From: Palaemon carinicauda
Taxonomy: Eukaryota > Arthropoda > Malacostraca > Decapoda > Palaemonidae
Length of the DNA: 64,000 bases
NCBI RefSeq assembly: GCF_036898095.1
Contig: NC_090751.1
Coordinates: forward strand, 46,295,534 to 46,359,533
Reading direction: 5' to 3'
Position numbers and translations under genes: made by a program. Shown in pieces: positions 34,166-46,195 of the stretch. How positions within the stretch are numbered: position 1 is the stretch's first letter; the number at the start of each line of letters is the position of its first letter. A model generated the notes under the pieces. That model was not told where the DNA came from, made no database searches, and saw nothing but the letters and a program-made list of their open reading frames with translations.

Positions 34166-35907
34166 CAGGATGAAATATAGCAAATTTGAAAAACAATTTT
34201 TTTCTTAGCTATACAAACCTGAGTTTATTAAAATAGAGACATGTCTTCAGTGTTGCTGGAATGGGCATTGAATAATTAACACAGCAGTTTGTTAAAGACA
34301 GGTGGTGCAATGGTGGGGGAGCACTACCCAACTACTGTCACAGAATAGCTACTTTTGTCCTTAGGCCCAGAACTGAGAGGGATGGTTGAGGTGGAAAATT
34401 TAATATAAAGTCAGGTTTGTAAAAAGGAAAAAAATAATTAATTTAAAACATATTTGTTCCTATTCGTATACAAACCTTTCATCCTTCAAAATAGGAAGAT
34501 ACACTCATTGGTGGAGGAAGACTCCTAGAACCAACAACTTAAAAAGCCATTAATATGGATGTAGAAGCTGTTACAGCCTTGATGATTAAAGACATAAAAG
34601 GAAGCTAGTACAGTACTAGAACCATTAAACCCTAGTGGCATCGCCAGTGTCAAACCAGGCATATCTAGAGTAATCTCACTAACTCATACTCCACCTTTCC
34701 AGGAGGATGGAGGAGTTGCTTATTAGCAGATGTACTCTGCAAGAAAGATGTTCCATCATATAACTCACCAGCATCAGACATCTGACCAGCGGGTAACAGT
34801 TGCAGCTGCTGATCCCATCAAGAGAGGAACAAGAAATAGGTAGAAGAGCCAGTCATTGTACCTCTCCTCACAACTTATGCCGAACGTGTTAACTTAGACA
34901 TGATACATACTAAGTCCTGTGAGGGACATGGGAGTGCTAAACAACTAATAAGTAGCCACCTCAAGATCCAAGAGTCTGTGACCAACATGCATAAGGTAAA
35001 GAGGCAAAGGTACCCTCAGCTCCAAGTACATCGAAAGTAAACTGGAAGCTACAGTCAGAGCTAGGATTATTAATACTGACTTGAGAAGGCAGAGGTATTT
35101 ACTGACCAAAGTCCCATCTGCAAGCAAAATGCATTAAGTCAGACGCATGTAACAAGACGCTTCCTTTTCATACACGAGGTGTCAATTCCTCCTCAAGTAG
35201 AACTGCAATGCTGTGACATGACACCAGGCAAATTTGTGTCAACTTACAAGGAGATAAGATCGAGATAGTCCCAAACTGGTGTTCCAGACCGACTGGTACT
35301 GGGTCTTCGTTACACAACTTGTGAGACAAAAAAGGCAGCAAAACCTATATCCCTAAAAAGTTTGACATTATGAAAAGCCTGAAACTCTCTCCTACTCTCT
35401 TGCTGATGCAGAGAAGAGAGACAATCTTGATGAAAAGAGCCATATGATGCCCTCCTCAAGTTAGCAGTTGGCACATTCTCCAGTGCCCTAAGGAGGAGAA
35501 CCACCAACCCAAGAATAAATCCCAGGAAAGGCACAACTGCAAAAAGCTCCCGGGGAGAAATCCCCATAATACCGAGGAGCCTCTTCTTTCCCAACTTTCT
35601 TGCCGAAGCACAGCAAAGAGACAGTCTTACGGGAAAGACCCTACAATGCCCCAAGGTTAAGGACCATCCCTTCAAAGGACCCCCAAGGTAGGAAAGACTG
35701 CTCAAAACTCCCTTCGAGCATGGATTGTTGACCTGAGGAGGAGGGATCCAAACTCTACAAAGGTGCTTTTCTGACAGAGGCAGGGGAGGAAGTCCCTGAT
35801 CTGCTGAAGAGTCTTATGGCTAGAGAGACACATTTTCTATGACCCCATTGTAGAGAGTTTAATTCTTAGGATCTACCTGAAAATACCTGAGGCCAGCCCA
35901 GATTGTT

Positions 35908-36240
35908 TTAAAGGTTTAAAGGCCACTCACAAATGGCAGAGGCAAAAGACAGTGATGGGACATTGACATTGCCCTAGCAAGCAGACAATGCCCTAGATAT
36001 TGAATATCATATGATCAGTGCCCAAGCCTGCTCTCCACCCAAGCTAGGACCAAGGAGAGCCAGGTAATGGCTGCTGATAACTCAGCAGGTAGAGCTATAG
36101 GCTCTCCCAAACCTCCCATCCTTAGCTCACGAGGTTGCAGATACTAAAGGAACTAAACGAGTTTGATCGGGACTCGAACATCTGTCTGGCGATCACCAGG
36201 CAGAGAAGTTACCAATAAGGGCATAAGGTGATAGGTTTCA
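35908..36240 (-). mobile_element. tRNA-derived SINE
   Basis: On the minus strand the head reads like a tRNA, with box A TGGTAACTTCTCTGCCTGG (about 36190-36212) and box B TGTTCGAGTCCC (36169-36180). A unique body follows, ending near 'aaaggccactcacaaatggc' at the left. A truncated relative lies at 54110-54318. It is inserted in DIRS G. Confidence 0.75.
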
Positions 36241-36582
36241 TCTTTGTCTGGCTTATAGAATCAGAATTGGGTCAAGGCTGAGACCATTAACTTGCATCTA
36301 ATCTTAGAAGACCATCGTATCCCAATCACAACCATTCAACCAACCTTAAAGGTACTAATTGAATGAAAAGATTCAACATTCCCTCTGGAAATGGGAGAAC
36401 ATCTTCCTAAGGTCCACGGTGTTCCTCCTATGTCACGACAAGAATGATGAAGGTAGGAGCAATTCTTACCCTCACCTGGCCAACGGATCCTCCTAACCAA
36501 AGCCTCCCGAAGGAGAAGTTCTTCCTAGAATTCCAGATGAAGTTTGCAATAGGCTTCCTGCATGACTATTACTGACAATACT

Positions 36583-37035
36583 TCTTCACTCAAGGGGTTA
36601 ACTACTGCACTGTAATTGTTCAGAGGCTACTTTCCTCTTGCTAAGGGTAGAAGAGAGTCTTCAGCTATGGTAGGTAGCTCTTTTAGGAGTAGGAGACTCC
36701 AAAATTATACCATTGTTCTCTAGTCTCAGGTAGTGTCATAGCCTCTGTACTATGGTCTTCCACTGTCTTAGGGTAGAGGTCTCTAGCTTGAGGGTACACC
36801 CAGACACACTATTCTACCTATTTTTTTTTTTCAAGTCTTTATAGCTTAAATGTGAAAGTTCTATATTAATGTTGTTACTGTTCTTAAAATAATCTATACT
36901 GATTGTTGATTACTTCTCTTGTTGTTTATTTCCTTGCTTCCTTTCCTCACTGGTCTATTTTTCCCTGTTGAAGCACTTAGCTTATAGCATTTTGCTTTTC
37001 CTACTAGGTTTGTGGCTTAGCTAGTAATAATAATA
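36583..37035 (+). mobile_element. (AAT)n-tailed retroposon, 5'-truncated copy R4
   Basis: Same family as R1, from 'cttcactcaaggggttaact' to an AAT tail at about 37025-37035. Inserted in DIRS G. Confidence 0.75.
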
Positions 37036-38686
37036 ATAGTGTCTGAAGAAGAGAATAGGAGGGGGAATGAACAGTTGGTAGAAGAGGAAGAAAAGAGCAA
37101 ACTCATTCCGCTACCCGTGAGAGCTTTTTTCCTTGCTATCATAAAATGTTAAGCAGTTCCTACTGATCAGGAACAGGTGCGCTACCTCTCTGAGTTTGCT
37201 GATACGAGTAAAAGGAAAGGAAAAATTCCCATTCGAACAGCATTTCCATGTATTCATCTTTTGCTTGGACGTAAGATCAGACTTTCCTCAATCACAATCC
37301 TCAGATTATAATAAGAGTGAGGAGTAGTCTTGATCATGTCCAGAAAAGACAAGAGGTTTTGCCAAACGACCCAAACATAAACACTCTGATGGAAGCTTCT
37401 GTGAACATCTGAGTAAAGAAAGTGGTGCTTTCAGAATGACTGAAGACCTGCAAGTACTATAAGTCTCTTGAGTCACCAAAGACATGAAGTCTTCTTCTCT
37501 TGAGGTTGAGGACAGGACCAAAGGTCTATCTGAACATTGCCTGACAAGAACCAATGCGGTCGAGAGGAGCATGGATATGCACTCTGTCCTAGCGAAGACT
37601 TGTGAATATATGTCAAGAGAGTACTGGAAAAAGTTGTACAAGACTTCCACCACAAAATCCAGGGTCTCTCTGTTTCTGTCACATGTTCAGAGATGGAACC
37701 TTGTGAAGGGAATAGCACTCCCTTGTTCTGGTAGAACAGGTAAGGGAGAGCACCCAAGCTCCTCCAACATCTGTCCAACATAAAAAGTGCGGGGCCATGC
37801 AACTCCAGCTAGCTTGCAGCATGGGGCCGTGCAATTTTAGCCAGCCTGAAGCGGAAGTTACAAGAGCTTCCTCTGCTATAACAAAAACCACAAATGGAAC
37901 ACTCGCTGACACTATAACAGGTATTGCCATCCAGGAAACACTGTCAGCACTAAGTGAGCCCAATAAACAGGCAAAAATCAGTCGGAAACAGGTAACTCCT
38001 TCACATGGCAGAGAAACTACCACAAACCTAGATGAGTTACACTCTGAGTTTGTCATCTTCCTGATCGGAACAGTGAGAAAAACACTCCAAATAAGTAAGG
38101 GGGCTGCTTACAGTCACCTCTTCACAAAAGCACACAATACTCAGGGTTTCAGAGGTTTTTATCTTCATAGAAACAAAAATCATCACTGCATGCTTAATTT
38201 CGGGTGTGCTTCCACTTCCAAGAGCGTTTAAAAAAATAAAATAAGAATATAATACTAACACATTACAAATGAATGTAAGAAAAGATCCAACAGTAGGGAT
38301 AGGAGCACGCTGCTATGTCTGTATCCGCAGCGGCCAAGACAAAGGAGGCTATTCTGTGACAGGCATGAGGGAGAGGCGTTCTCCTCCACCTGTCGTTAAC
38401 CAACTACCTTGTTAACGATTCAATGACTGTTTTAGCACCACTTAAGATGTAGACTATTTTAAAGGACAAATGGTTTGTATACATGTAAGAACCAAGCTAC
38501 TGTGGAGAAAGGACTTGTACATCATACAAACACTCAAGTACAAAACTTGTATGGAAAAGGTTGTATCATGCAAGATAAAATTCAAAATGAAAGTTTTTCA
38601 ACTTTAACCAGATTATTGTCAAAAAGTTAAATAAAATTTATCATAAACATTGCCTAGCTAAGACAGGTGTTATTCTATATACTTAC

Positions 38687-38806
38687 ATACTCCAAAACCT
38701 TTTTGTATCCTGCATGATTAAGTTCCTTGGTATGGATATCGTAAACGATATCAAAGATCTGTTCTGCATGAACAACCTGCAGTCTTGTCTTTGCATCAAC
38801 AAGATT
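38687..38806 (-). CDS. NOL4-like gene, second coding exon (zinc-pattern His pair)
   Basis: 120 bp, 40 codons, phase 0 at both ends. The acceptor is CTCCTTTTCAG before AATCTTG and the donor is GAGTAT|GTAAGT at 38681-38686. The product begins NLVDAKTRLQVVHAEQIFDI and continues VYDIHTKELNHAGYKKVLEY. His in DIHTK and His in NHAGYKK are the likely first two zinc ligands, with the Cys pair in the next exon. The NOL4 domain has the same order: a hydrophobic '-FDI-Y--H' segment, then HAG-K, then an aromatic/Arg helix and C-x2-C. The exon lies between DIRS G (left) and a MITE split by DIRS B (right, 42 bp away), so it survives as an island in about 33 kb of mobile DNA. Confidence 0.72.
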
Positions 38807-38848
38807 CTGAAAAGGAGAGATGAATTCATTATCAATTCATTTTGTATA

Positions 38849-39027
38849 TTAACCCTTTAACCCCCAGGCTCTTTGGAAATTTCCAACCCTCGCAAGGGGT
38901 TATTTTTTCCCCAGCACATTTTGCAGTATATTTTCTTTAAATTGCTCTAACAGCCTTAATTTTTGTCATAGAGAGGTCAGGTTGGTCTCATTCTCTTGGA
39001 AAATGCCTGAATTTCTTCAAAAAATTA
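38849..39027 (+). mobile_element. piggyBac-like MITE copy 2, left part
   Basis: Starts at TTAA (38849-38852) then CCCTTTAACCCCC and follows copy 1 (15231-15545) up to 'caaaaaattat', where DIRS B begins. It resumes at 45398. Confidence 0.8.
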
Positions 39028-39063
39028 TGTTATTTTCATTAGTAAAATAAATTTTTGAATATA

Positions 39064-39222
39064 CTTACCCGATGATCATATAGCTGTCAGCTCTGCTGCC
39101 CGACAGAAAAACCTACGGGCGGAATACGCCAGCGATCGCTATACAGGTGGGGGTGTACATCAACAGCGCCATCTCTCAAGTAGGTACTCAAGTACTCGAT
39201 GTCAACATAGAACCAATTTTCT
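39064..39222. repeat. DIRS B left inverted terminal repeat
   Basis: Reverse complement of 45221-45381, with few differences. Contains GCGATCGC. Confidence 0.88.
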
Positions 39223-39271
39223 CCTCTGTCCACTGGGTCTCTATTGGGGAGGAAGGGTGGGTCCTTTAATT

Positions 39272-39362
39272 TATGATCATCGGGTAAGTATATTCAAAAA
39301 TTCATTTTACTAATGAAAATAACATTTTTCAATATTAAACTTACCCGATGATCATATAGCTG
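39272..39362. repeat. DIRS B internal complementary region
   Basis: Reads as the reverse complement of the left end joined at 'aataacatttttc' to the reverse complement of the right end. Confidence 0.88.
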
Positions 39363-39766
39363 ATTCACACCCAGGGGGGTGGGTAGAGACCAGCATTACA
39401 TGTTGACATTATTATGAGCTAAGTATTCCGTATTTCATTTTAGCAGTTATTCAAAATAACAAGCATAAAATAAATAAGTACCTGGTAAGGAAGTCGACTT
39501 GAACAATTACTCTGCCTTTTTAAGTACGTCTTCCTTACTGAGCCTCGCGATCCTCATAGGATGCTAAGCGACTCCTAGGAGCTGAAGTATGAAGGGTTGC
39601 AACCCATACTAAAGGTCCTCATCAAAACCTTTAATCTAGGCGCTTCTCAAGAAATGACTTTGACCACCCGCCAAATCAAGTAGGATGCGAAAGGCTTCTT
39701 AGCCTTCCGGACAACCCAAAAATATTAATAAAACATTTCAAGAGAAAGATTAAAAAGGTTATGGAA

Positions 39767-40926
39767 TTAGGGAATTGTAGTGGTGGAGCCCTCACCACTA
39801 CTGCACTCGTTGCTACGAATGGTCCCAGAGTGTAGCAGTTCTCGTAAAGAGACTGGACATTCTTAAGATAAAAGACGCGAACACTGATTAGCTTTTCCAA
39901 AAGGTTGCGTCGAAAATATTTTGCAGAGATCTATTTTATTAAAAGGTCACGGAAGTTGTGATAGCTCTAACTTCGTGTGTCCTTACCTTCAGCCAAGCTT
40001 GGTCTTCCTCATTCAGAAGGGAATGAGCTTCTCGTATTAACAGTCTGAAAATAATAGGATAAAGAATTCTCTGACATAGGCAAAGATGAATTCTTAACTG
40101 AACACCATAAAGCTTCAGACGGGCCTCGTAAAGGTTTTTAAAATAGAACTTAAGAGCTCTTACAGGACATAATACTCTTTCTAGTTCATTTCCAACCATA
40201 CGATAAGTTTGGAATATCGAACGATATTGGTCAAGGCCGAGAAGGCAGCTCGTGTTTGGCTAGAAAACCAAGTTGTAGAACATGTAGCCGTTTCGGATGA
40301 GAATCCGATGTTCTTGCTGAAGGCATGAATCTCACTGACTCTTTTAGCTGTGGTTAAGCATATCAGGAAAAGAGTCTTAAAGGTGAGATCTTTCAGGGAG
40401 GCTGATTGAAGCGGTTCAAACCTGTCTGACATAAGGAATCTTAGAACCACGTCTAAATTCCAACCAGGTGTAACCAAACGACGCTCCTTCGTGGTCTCAA
40501 AAGACTTAAGGAGGTCTTGTAGATCTTTATTGTTGGAAAGATCTAAGCCTCTGTGACGGAAGACTGATGCCAACATGCTTCTGTAACCCTTGATAGTGGG
40601 AGCTGAAAGAGATCGTTCTTTCCTCAGATATAAGAGAAAGTCAGCTATTGAGTTACAGAGGTACTGGTCGAGGATACGGATACTGACTTGCACCAGTTTC
40701 GGAAGATTTCCCACTTCGATTGGTAGACTCTAAGGGTGGATGTTCTCCTTGCTCTAGCAAACGCTCTGGTTGCCTCCTTCGAAAAACCTCTAGCTCTCGA
40801 GAGTCTTTCGAAAGTCTGAAGGCAGTCAGACGAAGAGCGTGGAGGCCTTGGAGTATCTTCTTTATGCGTGGCTGACGTAGCAGGTCCACCCTTAGGGGAA
40901 GTGTTCTGGGAACGTCTACTAGCCAT
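39767..40926 (-). pseudogene. DIRS B tyrosine recombinase remnant
   Basis: From the conserved ATG (40926, MASRRSQ) the frame is readable through SKWEIFRNWCKS, TIKGYRSML and the box I Arg (TTAKRVSEIHAF). It then breaks between about 40281 and 40197, where the sequence is 4 nt shorter than in A. Downstream, in another frame, MVGNELERVLCPVRAL and RTHEVRA (HxxR) are visible. A third break precedes VFYLKNVQSLYENCY, the tyrosine segment. Element C has the same 4-nt difference. No active enzyme can be made. Confidence 0.85.
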
Positions 40927-41840
40927 CGAAGTACCTCGGTGAGTTATTCTCTCGCGGGCCAGAGGGAAGCAACTAGCGTCAACTTTGTCCCTTCGTGAGA
41001 GGCGAACTTCTGCAGTACCTTGTTGACAATCTAGAACGGAGGGAATGCATATAGATCTAGATGTGACCAATCTAGTAGAACGGCATCTATATGAACTACT
41101 GCTGGGTCCGGGATAGGTGAGCAAACTATTGGGAGCCTCTTGGTCATCGAGGTTGCGAAGAGATCTATGGTTGGCTGGCCCCAGGTGGCCCAAAGTCTCT
41201 TGCATACATCCTTGTGGAGGGTCCAATCTGTTGGAATTATTTGTCCCTTCCTACTGAGACAATCTGCTATGACATTCAAGTTGCCTTGGATGAACCTCGT
41301 TACTAGTGAAAAGTCTAGACCTGTTGACCAGGTGAGGAGGTCTCTTGCGAACTCGTACCATGTCAGAGAGTAGGTCCCTCCTTGCTTGGAGATGTACGTC
41401 AAAGCAGGGTGTTGTCCGTGTTCACCTCCACCACTTTGCCTTGAAGGAGAGACCTGAAGCTTTTCCAGGTCAGACGTACTGCCAGTAGCTTCTTGCAGAT
41501 GAAATGCATTGTCCTTTGACTCGAGTTCCATAATCCCGAGCATTCCCTACCACCTAATGTCGCACCCCAGCCTACGTCCGATGCGTCCGAGCAGAGAACG
41601 TGGTTGGGAGTCTGAACAGTCAGGGGAAGACCCTTTCAAAGGTTGATAAAGTCCTTTCACCAAGTCAGACCAGACTTTATCTTTCCGGAAACCGGGATCG
41701 AGACCGCTTCTAGCGTCTTGTCCTTTTCCAGTGAAAAGCTAGATGATACAGAAGAGGACGGAGGTGTAGTCTTCCAAGTGACACAAATTGAACCACGGAT
41801 GACAGTGTCCTAACCAGACTCATCCACAGCCTGACAGGGC
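40653..41840 (-). pseudogene. DIRS B RNase H and post-RT remnant
   Basis: Readable RNase H pieces in shifting frames include ALTYISKQGGTYS, RFIQGNLNVIADCLSRKG (with the last catalytic Asp) and the downstream PTIDLFATSMTKRLP. The upstream part matches the segment after the RT palm in A (about 420-490). Everything encoding RT motifs up to and past YLDD is absent. Several small deletions, such as one near 41403, break the frame. Confidence 0.8.
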
Positions 41841-41849
41841 AGCGTTCCT

Positions 41850-44060
41850 TCTTCAGCATCTTCTGGATGGATAGCAGGGCTGGGGGTTGATCGTCTTGTT
41901 CAGCAATGTCCTCATCAGAGGGTTCCTCATCCGAAACTGATGAGGAAACGGCAACGGAGTGGGCAACGTCTGACTCGCTGAATCCGGTCGCACTGGTGGA
42001 TGCGTGACGGAGCCGGACACAATATCATGGTACTGCTGCACAGTCTGTGAACTGTCAACCATGGGGACGCGAGGAAGTACAGCGTCAACCCGAAACTGTC
42101 TAGACTGTCTGGGTTGTGCAGTCAACCCCCTACCGGGTTGCTGAGGTTGCCGCACTGCGTCACAACAAGTCACCTCTGCTGGTTGTTGAACGTCTACCTA
42201 GTGACACACTGAACGTCCACAACCACCTCCGAGAGTCGCTTAACGTCAACGTGCGACTGGCAACCCATACTGGGTCGCATCGGTGGAGGAACCACCTCAA
42301 CTGGCGGACGCGAGTAGGATACCTCAGCGTCAACAGGGCGCACAACCAACCGGTAGGAAGGTTGTTGGCCAGAAGGTTCTTCTCCGTAAAAAATCCTCTA
42401 TCAAGGACACAAGCTTGGACTGCATGTCTTGCAGCAAAGCCCATTAGGGTCTACGGGAGCAGGTGTGGCAACAGACGGGGTTAGCGACTGAAGCGGAACC
42501 ATTTACCATCCCTGGAAGCCTTGTTATGCTTTAATTAAAGTCCATAGGAGGCTAAGCAGCTTAAGGCTCCTCTCCAAATGACAGAGTCCTCAAAGGAATA
42601 TCAGTAGGAGGGAGAACAGCACTTTCTCATCTACAGGAACCATGTCCGAGAAAAGCTAGGTTATCTCAGTGAGGGTCTCACTGGTGCATAAGCAGCAGAC
42701 CAGAAGGCAACGTTATGTAACTGCTTGACAGTCTGTGAACTGTCAAAAACTGAACTGTCAACCACAACAGGTGCATGAGGACATACAGCACTGGTGCATT
42801 AGTAGCAGACCAGAAGGCAACGTCATGTAACTGCTTGACAGTCTGTGAGCTGGCAACAACCAAAGCTGTGTGGGGAAGCCTCAACTCCTGACTGACTAGT
42901 CTGCTGCGGGCGAGTGGCGGTAACCACAGTGGGTTGCGGAGGCTGACACACCGTGTCAAAACACGGCAGCTTGTGGTAGCTCACGCACGGCAACGGAGTG
43001 CTCCGTGTGTCTGTGGGAGTCAGCATGCGTCTGGCAGGGTCGACTGCGCATGGGTGGAGGAGCTCTCACAACAAGAGTGTGGGAGCAGGCAGCCGCAGCG
43101 TCTGCTGGGCGCACAACCGTGGCAGGTTGTAGGCAAACGGGTGCATCGTCAACCTTCTCCGCAGTCGGAGTGTGGGAGCAGGCAACAACCAAAGCGGAGT
43201 GGTGGTGCGTGGTGGGGACTGCCGTGGGTTGCGGAAACTAACGCATCGCGTCAAAACACGGCAGCTTGACTCCACCTTCCCACTGCTGATGCGGTAGCTC
43301 ACGCATGTCAACGGAGGGTGCCGCACGTCGGCTAACGTCAACATGCGTCTGGCAGGGTCGACTGCGCATCGGTGGTGGAGCTCTCCGCAGCCGGAGTGTG
43401 GGAGCAGGCAGCCTCAGCGTGAGCTGGGCGCACAACCGTGGCAGGTTGTAGGCTAACGGGAGCAGTGTCAACCTTCTCCGCACGAAACTCCTGCAAAACC
43501 GCAGCTAACTGAGTCTGCATAGACTGCAGTAAAGACCACTTAGGGTCTACAAAAGCGGCAACAGACGGAGCTACTGTCCGTTGTGACTGAGGGTCTAAAA
43601 CAGCTGGTGCGGCAACAGACGGAGTTACTGCCTGTTGCGGTACCACCTTGCCTCTCTTGGGAGGTGTGCAGTCGTCGGATGACTGCAGCGAGTCCGAACT
43701 GACCCAGTGGCTACACCTGGGCCGTTGGACTTGCGCGGAAGGGACCGACTTGCACTTAAAAAGCTGCGAGATGTGGTCCATGGTTTCTTACGAGAAACCT
43801 CTTCCGCAGACGAGGAATAAATGGGTTCTCTCGTCTTTGTGTGGGTGGGGCGATCTTGGGTAGATACGCCCGAAACCACAGAGGGAAAAACGTCTGTTCG
43901 TTGATCAAGGCCTGTGGAACCCATAAGTCGTTCGACATTACTTCTCCCCTGGGCTTGGGAGCTTGTAAGAGGTCCCGGACTAGGTGAACGACTGGCACGA
44001 ACAGACGAACCCTCGGACGCAACACTGTAACACTTTGCGAATATCACTTTATCACTTTGA
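41850..44060 (-). pseudogene. DIRS B gag-like remnant, duplicated and N-terminally replaced
   Basis: Right to left: an N-terminal piece (SVRASRSPSPGPLTSSQA), a coil (MQTQLAAVLQEF), a Thr/Pro/Val-rich segment with internal duplications (42687-42870 and 42950-43390), an acidic segment, then a second coil (near 42430), a second Thr/Pro segment (RPDSASQTLPTP) and a second acidic segment. The last joins directly to post-RT sequence near 41878. The zinc-binding N-terminus of A and the FHAFEIFNF domain are missing. Frames are broken. Confidence 0.75.
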
Positions 44061-45220
44061 TTTTCTGTTTTGCACTTATTTCACTGAAATCGAAACTTTA
44101 ACTGATTTCTACCTGAAACACGCAATCCTATCCTTCATTAAAAGGTAGTAATTGCGAAAACAGTCGTACAATGCAACAGAAAACATAAATAAAGATAAAG
44201 AATTCAGTGGCTGGGAAAGAGACTAAACACTAGATCAAATAAACTACGTTTACAATCTCTCACCGCACATAGCCTGGGAACAAGAATAAAACCCTAGAAA
44301 CGTTTTACCTTCTTCCCCTACAGCGACTAGGGAGGAGAGTAAAAAACGAGAACAACGTTACCAGCTTGAACGAAACGTTTATTCTCCTCTCTCTCCCTCC
44401 GTCTCTATCTCTCTCTCTCTTTCTCTCTTGATTTCGCACCTGAGAGAAGAGCCCAATTATATATCGTTAAAACATGTTATTTGCTAAAGGAAAAAACTGA
44501 AAGGTTTTCCAAATAAAAAGTTCCTTTAATTTAGAATTTAAACCATTTAAGCTAAGAAAGAATGAACAAAACGCCAGAATCGGTTTACTCTTACTGCAAA
44601 GTGAAACCGTGATACACTCTCTCTCTATCGTAACGATAGAGCGCATGTTGAACGTCCTGAACGTCAACAACTGCGTAGACTAAAAACTAAACGTTAGTTC
44701 ATCTTTGAAAACAGTACGAGACTATCAAAGAAATTCTTTCATAAAACATGAAAATTTAAAAAGTATTAAATTCTTTAAAGGTTAAATACGATATAACGGG
44801 CTCAATGTTAATTAACTTCGGTTCCAAGTTAGGACCGCCTACTATCAGGAAAGGTCGCATATAAACAAACATAAAAATTTATTGTTATATGTTTATAATA
44901 AATGGAAAGTTAATCGAAGAGGCCTATAAAGGCGGAGAGATATAAAATATATAGATCTATAACGTGTTAAGCAAAATTACCAAAAACCTAAACACACTTC
45001 CGTCTAAGGGAAGGGTCGGCCATTTAAAAGTGAAAGAGAGTCCATACTCTCTTCGTCACCATAATTAAATCTATCCAAAACGAGTTCAAGTTTTGAAATG
45101 AAGATAAAACCCCTGCATAGCGAAAGCTCAAAACTGGAATAGTGTACTTCACCAAATCGTTGTGAAAACAAATCCAGTTAGTAACAGCGTATTTAGTAGG
45201 TCTTGCCAGTGGCACGACAG
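44061..45220. other. AT-rich leader of DIRS B, not present in A
   Basis: About 1.16 kb between gag and the 5' inverted repeat, highly similar to 61190-62296 in element C. Element A has only about 210 bp here. It includes a CT-rich microsatellite (about 44386-44432) and no open coding frame. Promoter or packaging signals are possible but unproven. Confidence 0.8.
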
Positions 45221-45381
45221 AGAGAAAATTGGTTCTATGTTGACATCGAGTACTTGAGTACCTACTTGACAGATGGCGCTGTTGATGTACACCCCCACCT
45301 GTATAGCGATCGCTGGCGTATTCCGCCCGTAGGTTTTTCTGTCGGGCAGCAGAGCTGACAGCTATATGATCATCGGGTAAG
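45221..45381. repeat. DIRS B right inverted terminal repeat
   Basis: Partner of 39064-39222; the outer extension 'tttaatattgaaaaat' runs to about 45397. Confidence 0.88.
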
Positions 45382-45397
45382 TTTAATATTGAAAAAT

Positions 45398-45520
45398 AAA
45401 AAATATGAAAAGAAAAATTTTATAGCATTTTTTTGCAAGGACGTACCGGTACGTCCATGGGGGTAAAGGGATGAGTTTTGTGAAACGTACCAGTACGTCC
45501 TTTGGGGGTAAAAGGGTTAA
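45398..45520 (+). mobile_element. piggyBac-like MITE copy 2, right part
   Basis: Continues copy 2 after DIRS B, with 'ggacgtaccggtacgtcc', and ends GGGGGTAAAAGGGTTAA at 45520. Confidence 0.8.
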
Positions 45521-46195
45521 TGTAAGTTAATGTCAAATTCATAAGTACTGGTAAGGACAGATTCTTTGGTTTCCTAATAAAGTTACATTACAAATCAGTT
45601 AATCTTAAGCTGTGTCACGTGATGGGATGTTTCAATTTGTTAAAAGTTTGTGCTTATTACTTCACCTCGCTAACAATTAGCCTACTTTCCATCATTGACG
45701 CATCGGAAGTTTACTACCTTCTTGATGAAGGCTGAGAGGGATGTAAAAATATATTAGAATACATGCTATTGTGGTTCTGTTATTAAGTAAATCAGTGTAG
45801 GAGGTCTTCATGAGACGAGCTTGTTGGCTTAATTAAAATTATTAGTTTCAGATTTCCTTCATTTGACTTTTTCATGCACACTTATCAAAGGACTGAAAAT
45901 GGGAAACATTATTTAAATAGAAATAGTGCAAAATAGGGAGCACATGAGGAGAAATAACAATGAAAGACTAAATGGAAGCACGATGTTTTGAAATCAGGAC
46001 CTTCAATAACAATGAATTATACAGTAATATCTTTATCTCGGAATGTGATGCACAAGGAATGAGGATCTAAGTAGTGTTTTCACAATTATTACTAACAAAA
46101 TCAATTTCAGAATGGTCAGTAGACATTGAATTGATATCAAAGAACTAATAAACCAGATAGCTACATGAAACTGCCCATTTTTTAAGCACAACACT
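45521..46195. other. Intron segment, nothing recognised
   Basis: AT-rich with no exon or repeat that I can define. Confidence 0.5.

Larger units (their letters stand above)
32739..34189. other. Intron segment between DIRS E and G
   Basis: No exon seen. It holds a G-run at about 33149-33158, a 118-bp tandem duplication (33473-33703) and retroposon 3' fragment R5 (34092-34165). Confidence 0.5.
34190..38495 (-). mobile_element. DIRS-like element G (family 3, heavily decayed)
   Basis: The left end (about 34200-34385, 'tttcttagctatacaaacct' onward) and the reversed right end (about 38290-38490) share a diverged inverted repeat. Shared blocks are cattgaata, ttaacaaggtagt/ttaacacagcagt, gacaggtgg and gtcacagaatag. 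Around 34411-34495 a junction-like segment reads 'tcaggtttgt ... catatttgttcctattcgtatacaaacc', complementary to both termini, which fits an internal complementary region. Its position at the left implies minus-strand orientation. No domain can be read with confidence. It is interrupted by a SINE and by retroposon R4. Confidence 0.6.
39028..45397 (-). mobile_element. DIRS-like element B (family 1, non-autonomous subfamily)
   Basis: 6.4 kb with inverted terminal repeats (39064-39222 and 45221-45381), an internal complementary region (39272-39362) and the same end sequences as A. The RT catalytic domain and the gag C-terminal domain are missing. The coil/Thr-Pro/acidic gag segment is present twice. 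The gag N-terminus is replaced by an AT-rich leader of about 1.2 kb, and the recombinase frame is broken. Element C shares all of these except the gag C-terminal domain loss. It is inserted inside a piggyBac-like MITE, in intron 1 of the NOL4-like gene. Confidence 0.88.

Noticed and set aside
36165..36235. A tRNA gene
   Set aside because: Boxes A and B are present, but the sequence is the head of a SINE with a body and a related truncated copy at 54110. It does not fold as a complete tRNA by eye.
37306..38056. Overlapping minus-strand frames in DIRS G as a gag or RT gene
   Set aside because: No motif could be matched convincingly to A or D, so left unannotated beyond the element itself.
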